NCBI GenBank assembly: GCA_905215225.1
Contig: CAJMPM010000067.1
Coordinates: 1 to 7,459 of the forward strand
Direction of reading: 5' to 3'
Source: an uncultured bacterium
GTDB lineage: Bacteria > Actinomycetota > Coriobacteriia > Coriobacteriales > Coriobacteriaceae
Length of the DNA: 7,459 bases
This document shows positions 5,145-7,459 of the stretch, piece by piece. The number at the start of each line of letters is the position of its first letter. Positions within the stretch are counted from its first letter, which is position 1. The notes below the pieces were generated by a model that was not told where the DNA came from, did not search any database, and was given only the letters and a program-made list of their open reading frames with translations. The translations under genes and the position numbers were made by a program.

Positions 5145-6053
5145 ATGATCAAACTTGTGCTGACCGATATGGACGATACACTGATTCCAGCCGGGCATGA
5201 CGGCGCCAGCGACTACGCCATTGAGGGTATTCATGCCATGCAGGCGGCGGGTTTGCACTTTGGGCCGGTTTCGGGTCGTCAGCCGTCCGCGATGGGCTGG
5301 ATGTTCCGCAATCGCTCCGAGTGCTTCTCGACCGGTGCGTTTTGCAACGGCCAGGTGATGTTTGTCGATGGCGAAGTAGTCGCTTCGCGCGCAATCGATA
5401 ACGATGTCCTTATGCGCTTAGCCGATTATTGTGAACAGGAGACCGACGATACGTATTTGAAGGTCTACCGTCTGGGTGATGACTTTTGGAATAACGATGC
5501 CTATTGCGTGACAAGCGATCCCGAGCGTGTGCGTCGCGCCATGAAGTCAGGCGGCAACGCGTGGCTCAAGGGCGAAGAGGCTCCCTGTCGTCCTGTCGTT
5601 GACGATGCCCCGGTATACAAGGCGAATATCTGGAGTGCCCGTTCGCGCGAGGAGCTCGCCGAGCTGCGCGAGCGTGTTGCCGCTGAGGTGCCGGAGCTCT
5701 CACTCGTGTTTCCCAACAACCGCGTGCGCCTGTTCGACGTTCTTCCGACCGGCTGGGACAAGGGCTGCGCTGCGCTGGAGCTGGCGCGCGCTTTGGGCCT
5801 GACGTCCGACGAGGTGGCCGTATTCGGCGATTCCGATAACGATTTGCCCATGATCGATGCCGTTCCTAACTCCGTTGCAGTCGCCAATGCCAACGAGGCC
5901 GTCACGGCTGCCGCTCGCTGGCATATTGGCGCTGCGGCAGATGATGCGGTTGCCGGGGCTCTGCATCAGATTGCCGACTGCGCCGCGACGGGGGAGATGC
6001 CGCCGTTTATGCGTCAGATGGATGCGACGGGTTTCGACGTCACGAACGTCTAG
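5145..6053 (+). CDS. Cof-type HAD-IIB family phosphatase
   Basis: A 302-residue cytoplasmic haloacid-dehalogenase-superfamily hydrolase. Motif I is DMDDTL with nucleophile Asp8 and acid/base Asp10; motif II is PVSGR (Ser43); motif III Lys206 is in GWDKGCA; motif IV is GDSDNDLPM (228-236). The segment between motifs II and III (about residues 80-195) is the C2B-type cap that selects substrate. The length and the DKG/GDSDND pattern fit the Cof/YbjI/YkrA group, whose members hydrolyse sugar phosphates, nucleotides or cofactor-related phosphates. The substrate cannot be read from sequence. GAGGGG (5134-5139) lies 5 bases before the ATG. The gene is divergent from the thiamine operon and is followed after 10 bases by the LysR gene, so the two are probably one operon. 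A thiamine-related substrate, as reported for E. coli Cof (HMP-PP), is possible but rests only on proximity. Confidence 0.9.
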   Translation: MIKLVLTDMDDTLIPAGHDGASDYAIEGIHAMQAAGLHFGPVSGRQPSAMGWMFRNRSECFSTGAFCNGQVMFVDGEVVASRAIDNDVLMRLADYCEQETDDTYLKVYRLGDDFWNNDAYCVTSDPERVRRAMKSGGNAWLKGEEAPCRPVVDDAPVYKANIWSARSREELAELRERVAAEVPELSLVFPNNRVRLFDVLPTGWDKGCAALELARALGLTSDEVAVFGDSDNDLPMIDAVPNSVAVANANEAVTAAARWHIGAAADDAVAGALHQIADCAATGEMPPFMRQMDATGFDVTNV

Positions 6054-6063
6054 GGAGAAAGCT

Positions 6064-6960
6064 ATGAAGCTTCAGCAGCTCAGGTATGTCGTCAAAGTTG
6101 CCGAATGCGGCAGCATCACCGAGGCCTCGCGCCGGCTCTTTGTGTCGCAGCCTTCGATTACCGCATCGATTCGCGATCTCGAAAACGAGATGGGCGTGCA
6201 CATCTTTGAGCGCACCAACAAGGGCGTCATTGTGTCCGAGGAGGGCGAGACCTTCTTGGGGTACGCGCGCCAGGTGCTCGACCAGGCCGACCTGCTCGAG
6301 GGCAAGTACAAAGGCACGTCCGAGCAGGTGCCGCACTTTAGTGTGAGCTGCCAGCATTATTCCTTTGCCGTCAACGCGTTTGTCGATGTGATCCGTGAGT
6401 TCGATGCCGCGCGCTACGACTTTACCCTGCGCGAGGAGCAGACTCACGAGATTATCGAGGACGTCGCGCATATGAAAAGCGAACTGGGCATCCTGTATCT
6501 GTCGGAGCACAATCGCGAGGTCATCGAGCGCATGCTGGCGGCCAACGAGCTCGTGTTCGAAGGGCTCTTCTGCGCCACGCCGCATGTCTTCGTCTGCGCC
6601 GACCATCCGCTGGCGGGCCGCTCCAGCGTGACGCTCGAGGACTTGGAAGACTACCCGTTTTTGTCCTATGAGCAGGGCAGCTATAACTCGTTCTACTATT
6701 CTGAGGAGCTGACCTCGACGTTTGAGCGCCGCAAGAATATCCGCGTGCGTGACCGTGCGACGCTGTTCAATTTGGCCATGGGCCTCAACGGCTACACGGT
6801 ATGCTCGGGCGTGATCAGCCACGAGCTCAACGGCCCCGGCATTATCTCGATTCCGCTCGACGTGGACGAGTACATGGAGATCGGCATTATTACGCGCAAG
6901 AACACGACGCTCACGCGCTACGGTCGGGCCTATATCGACGCGATTCGTCAGCATATCTAG
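6064..6960 (+). CDS. LysR-type transcriptional regulator
   Basis: A 298-residue LysR-family regulator of normal length. The N-terminal winged helix-turn-helix is typical: LRYVVKVAECGSITEASRRL (6-25), the recognition helix FVSQPSITASIRDLE (26-40), and MGVHIFERTNKGV (43-55). A linker helix to about residue 85 is followed by the effector-binding domain (about 90-290). The ligand is not evident. The start at 6064 has AGGGAG (6052-6057) 6 bases upstream, overlapping the HAD stop; a longer reading frame back to 5857 runs through the HAD gene in another frame and is not credible. Co-transcription with the HAD gene is likely. The next gene downstream, on the same strand, is methionine-synthase-like, and its upstream region contains a dyad of LysR-operator form, which makes this protein its candidate regulator. 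Confidence 0.93.
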   Translation: MKLQQLRYVVKVAECGSITEASRRLFVSQPSITASIRDLENEMGVHIFERTNKGVIVSEEGETFLGYARQVLDQADLLEGKYKGTSEQVPHFSVSCQHYSFAVNAFVDVIREFDAARYDFTLREEQTHEIIEDVAHMKSELGILYLSEHNREVIERMLAANELVFEGLFCATPHVFVCADHPLAGRSSVTLEDLEDYPFLSYEQGSYNSFYYSEELTSTFERRKNIRVRDRATLFNLAMGLNGYTVCSGVISHELNGPGIISIPLDVDEYMEIGIITRKNTTLTRYGRAYIDAIRQHI

Positions 6961-7006
6961 GCTGCTGTGCTCCGCACGGTTCAAGTCTCTTTATGACAGT
7001 CCAGAC

Positions 7007-7029
7007 TGATATAGGAAGCATCTATATCA
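7007..7029. promoter_or_regulatory. Perfect 8-bp dyad with LysR-type operator form
   Basis: TGATATAG (7007-7014) and CTATATCA (7022-7029) are exact inverted repeats separated by 7 bases. The dyad contains the T-N11-A core expected for LysR-family operators (T7012 and A7024). It lies just after the LysR gene and overlaps the likely -35 region of the methionine-synthase-like gene, a typical place for a LysR activator site. Binding by the adjacent regulator is inferred. Confidence 0.6.
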
Positions 7030-7035
7030 AACTGT

Positions 7036-7049
7036 TATAAACGTATATT
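7036..7049 (+). promoter_or_regulatory. Candidate -10 region of the methionine-synthase-like gene
   Basis: Two -10-like hexamers occur close together: TATAAA (7036-7041) and TATATT (7044-7049). Neither has a good TTGACA at 16-18 bases, and the expected -35 position lies in the dyad at 7007-7029, as for an activator-dependent promoter. The leader would be about 60-70 bases. Confidence 0.4.
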
Positions 7050-7061
7050 TTACGATGGCCA

Positions 7062-7075
7062 TATGAGCGCTCATA
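7062..7075. promoter_or_regulatory. Perfect 14-bp palindrome, possible second operator
   Basis: TATGAGCGCTCATA is fully self-complementary. It sits around the probable transcription start, downstream of the -10 boxes and 40 bases before the gene's start codon, a classical position for a repressor site. The site is unlike the upstream TGATATAG dyad, so a different regulator is likely. I do not recognise the motif. Confidence 0.45.
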
Positions 7076-7115
7076 CTCTGTCCCAGTAAAGCAACCAATG
7101 CAAAGGGAGATACCT

Positions 7116-7459
7116 ATGAGCACTTCGATTCAACCGAACGCGCCGTTTCGCGCCGATATCGTCGGCAGTTTTCTTCGTCCGCAGGCTGTAAAGGATGCCC
7201 GTGCCGCCTATGTCGCGGGTAAACTCGACGCTTCCGGCCTTAAGGCCGTCGAGGACGAGGCCATCCGCGACTTAGTGGCCAAGCAGAAGGCTGCCGGCCT
7301 GCAGGTGATTACCGATGGCGAGTTCCGCCGCAGCTACTGGCACCTCGATTTTATGTGGGGACTCAACGGCATTGAGCGCCGCGCCTCGCGCACGGGCTAC
7401 ATGTTTCACGATGAGGAGACTACCGCCGCCACCGCCGCGGTAACCGGTCCCCTTAGCGG
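7116..7459 (+). CDS. Cobalamin-independent methionine-synthase-like protein (YxjG/MetE C-terminal family), 3' end cut by window edge
   Basis: The first 114 residues of a reading frame open to the window end. RADIVGSFLRP (12-22) and VITDGEFRRSYWHLDF (64-79) are hallmarks of the stand-alone MetE C-terminal-domain family (YxjG/YxjH type), as are the intervening AR..Y..GKL...GL..VEDEAI segment and Q57. Full-length relatives are about 370-390 residues and bind zinc through His/Cys residues that would lie beyond the window, so catalysis cannot be judged here. Family members transfer a methyl group to homocysteine or a related thiol; the methyl donor is uncertain for this short type, which lacks the MetE N-terminal half. 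AGGGAG (7104-7109) lies 6 bases before the ATG. The gene has its own upstream region with two palindromic sites and may be controlled by the LysR product. Confidence 0.85.
   Translation, partial: MSTSIQPNAPFRADIVGSFLRPQAVKDARAAYVAGKLDASGLKAVEDEAIRDLVAKQKAAGLQVITDGEFRRSYWHLDFMWGLNGIERRASRTGYMFHDEETTAATAAVTGPLS

Noticed and set aside
5857..6063. 69-residue upstream extension of the LysR protein
   Set aside because: It runs through the 3' part of the HAD gene in another frame, while ATG at 6064 has a good ribosome site and begins exactly at the family's usual N-terminus.
6969..6979. Short GTGC/GCAC hairpin after the LysR stop as a terminator
   Set aside because: The 4-bp stem with a 3-base loop and no following U-run is too weak to support.
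6040..6984. 314-codon minus-strand reading frame opposite the LysR gene
   Set aside because: A codon-bias shadow of a clear LysR protein, with no motifs of its own.

Overview
The window looks like a piece of a high-GC bacterial chromosome, most likely a gut Actinobacteriota of the Coriobacteriia type (Collinsella-like). This is inferred from GC-rich codon use, dense genes with strong AGGAGG-type ribosome sites, and the gene content; no rRNA or other taxonomic marker is present. It holds eight protein genes, two of them cut by the window edges, and one clear structured RNA.

Layout. (1) 1-1647, minus strand: the N-terminal 549 residues of a diguanylate-cyclase-type signalling protein with an intact GGDEF domain, a PAS-like domain, a degenerate GGDEF-like domain and the beginning of a third. 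(2) 1648-1971: a 324-bp divergent intergenic region with candidate promoter and operator elements. (3) 1972-2841, plus strand: a patatin-like phospholipase, followed by a 46-bp interrupted palindrome between convergent genes. (4) 2943-4975, minus strand: a thiamine salvage operon read as TPP riboswitch, intrinsic terminator, thiM, a small MTH1187/DUF77 thiamine-binding-type protein, thiE. (5) 5003-5104: a 102-bp interrupted palindrome lying exactly between the thiamine operon and a divergent operon. (6) 5145-6960, plus strand: a Cof-type HAD phosphatase and a LysR-type regulator, spaced as an operon. (7) 6961-7115: a regulatory region with a perfect 8-bp dyad of LysR-operator form and a separate perfect 14-bp palindrome. 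(8) 7116-7459: the start of a cobalamin-independent methionine-synthase-like gene (YxjG/MetE C-terminal family).

How the genes work together. ThiM phosphorylates the thiazole alcohol and ThiE joins the product to HMP-PP to make thiamine phosphate, so the operon fits thiamine salvage under feedback control by TPP. The DUF77 protein probably binds thiamine or a precursor. No thiC, thiD, thiG or thiamine transporter gene is visible here. The LysR regulator is a natural candidate to control the downstream methionine-related gene through the dyad at 7007-7029; this is inference.

The most unusual structure is the 102-bp palindrome. Its 35-bp arms match except at one position, which remains a U-G pair in plus-strand RNA. 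Its inner hairpin shares the same centre, and its ends lie 4 bases from the -10-like boxes of both divergent operons. I found no CRISPR array, tRNA, rRNA, transposase or defence system.
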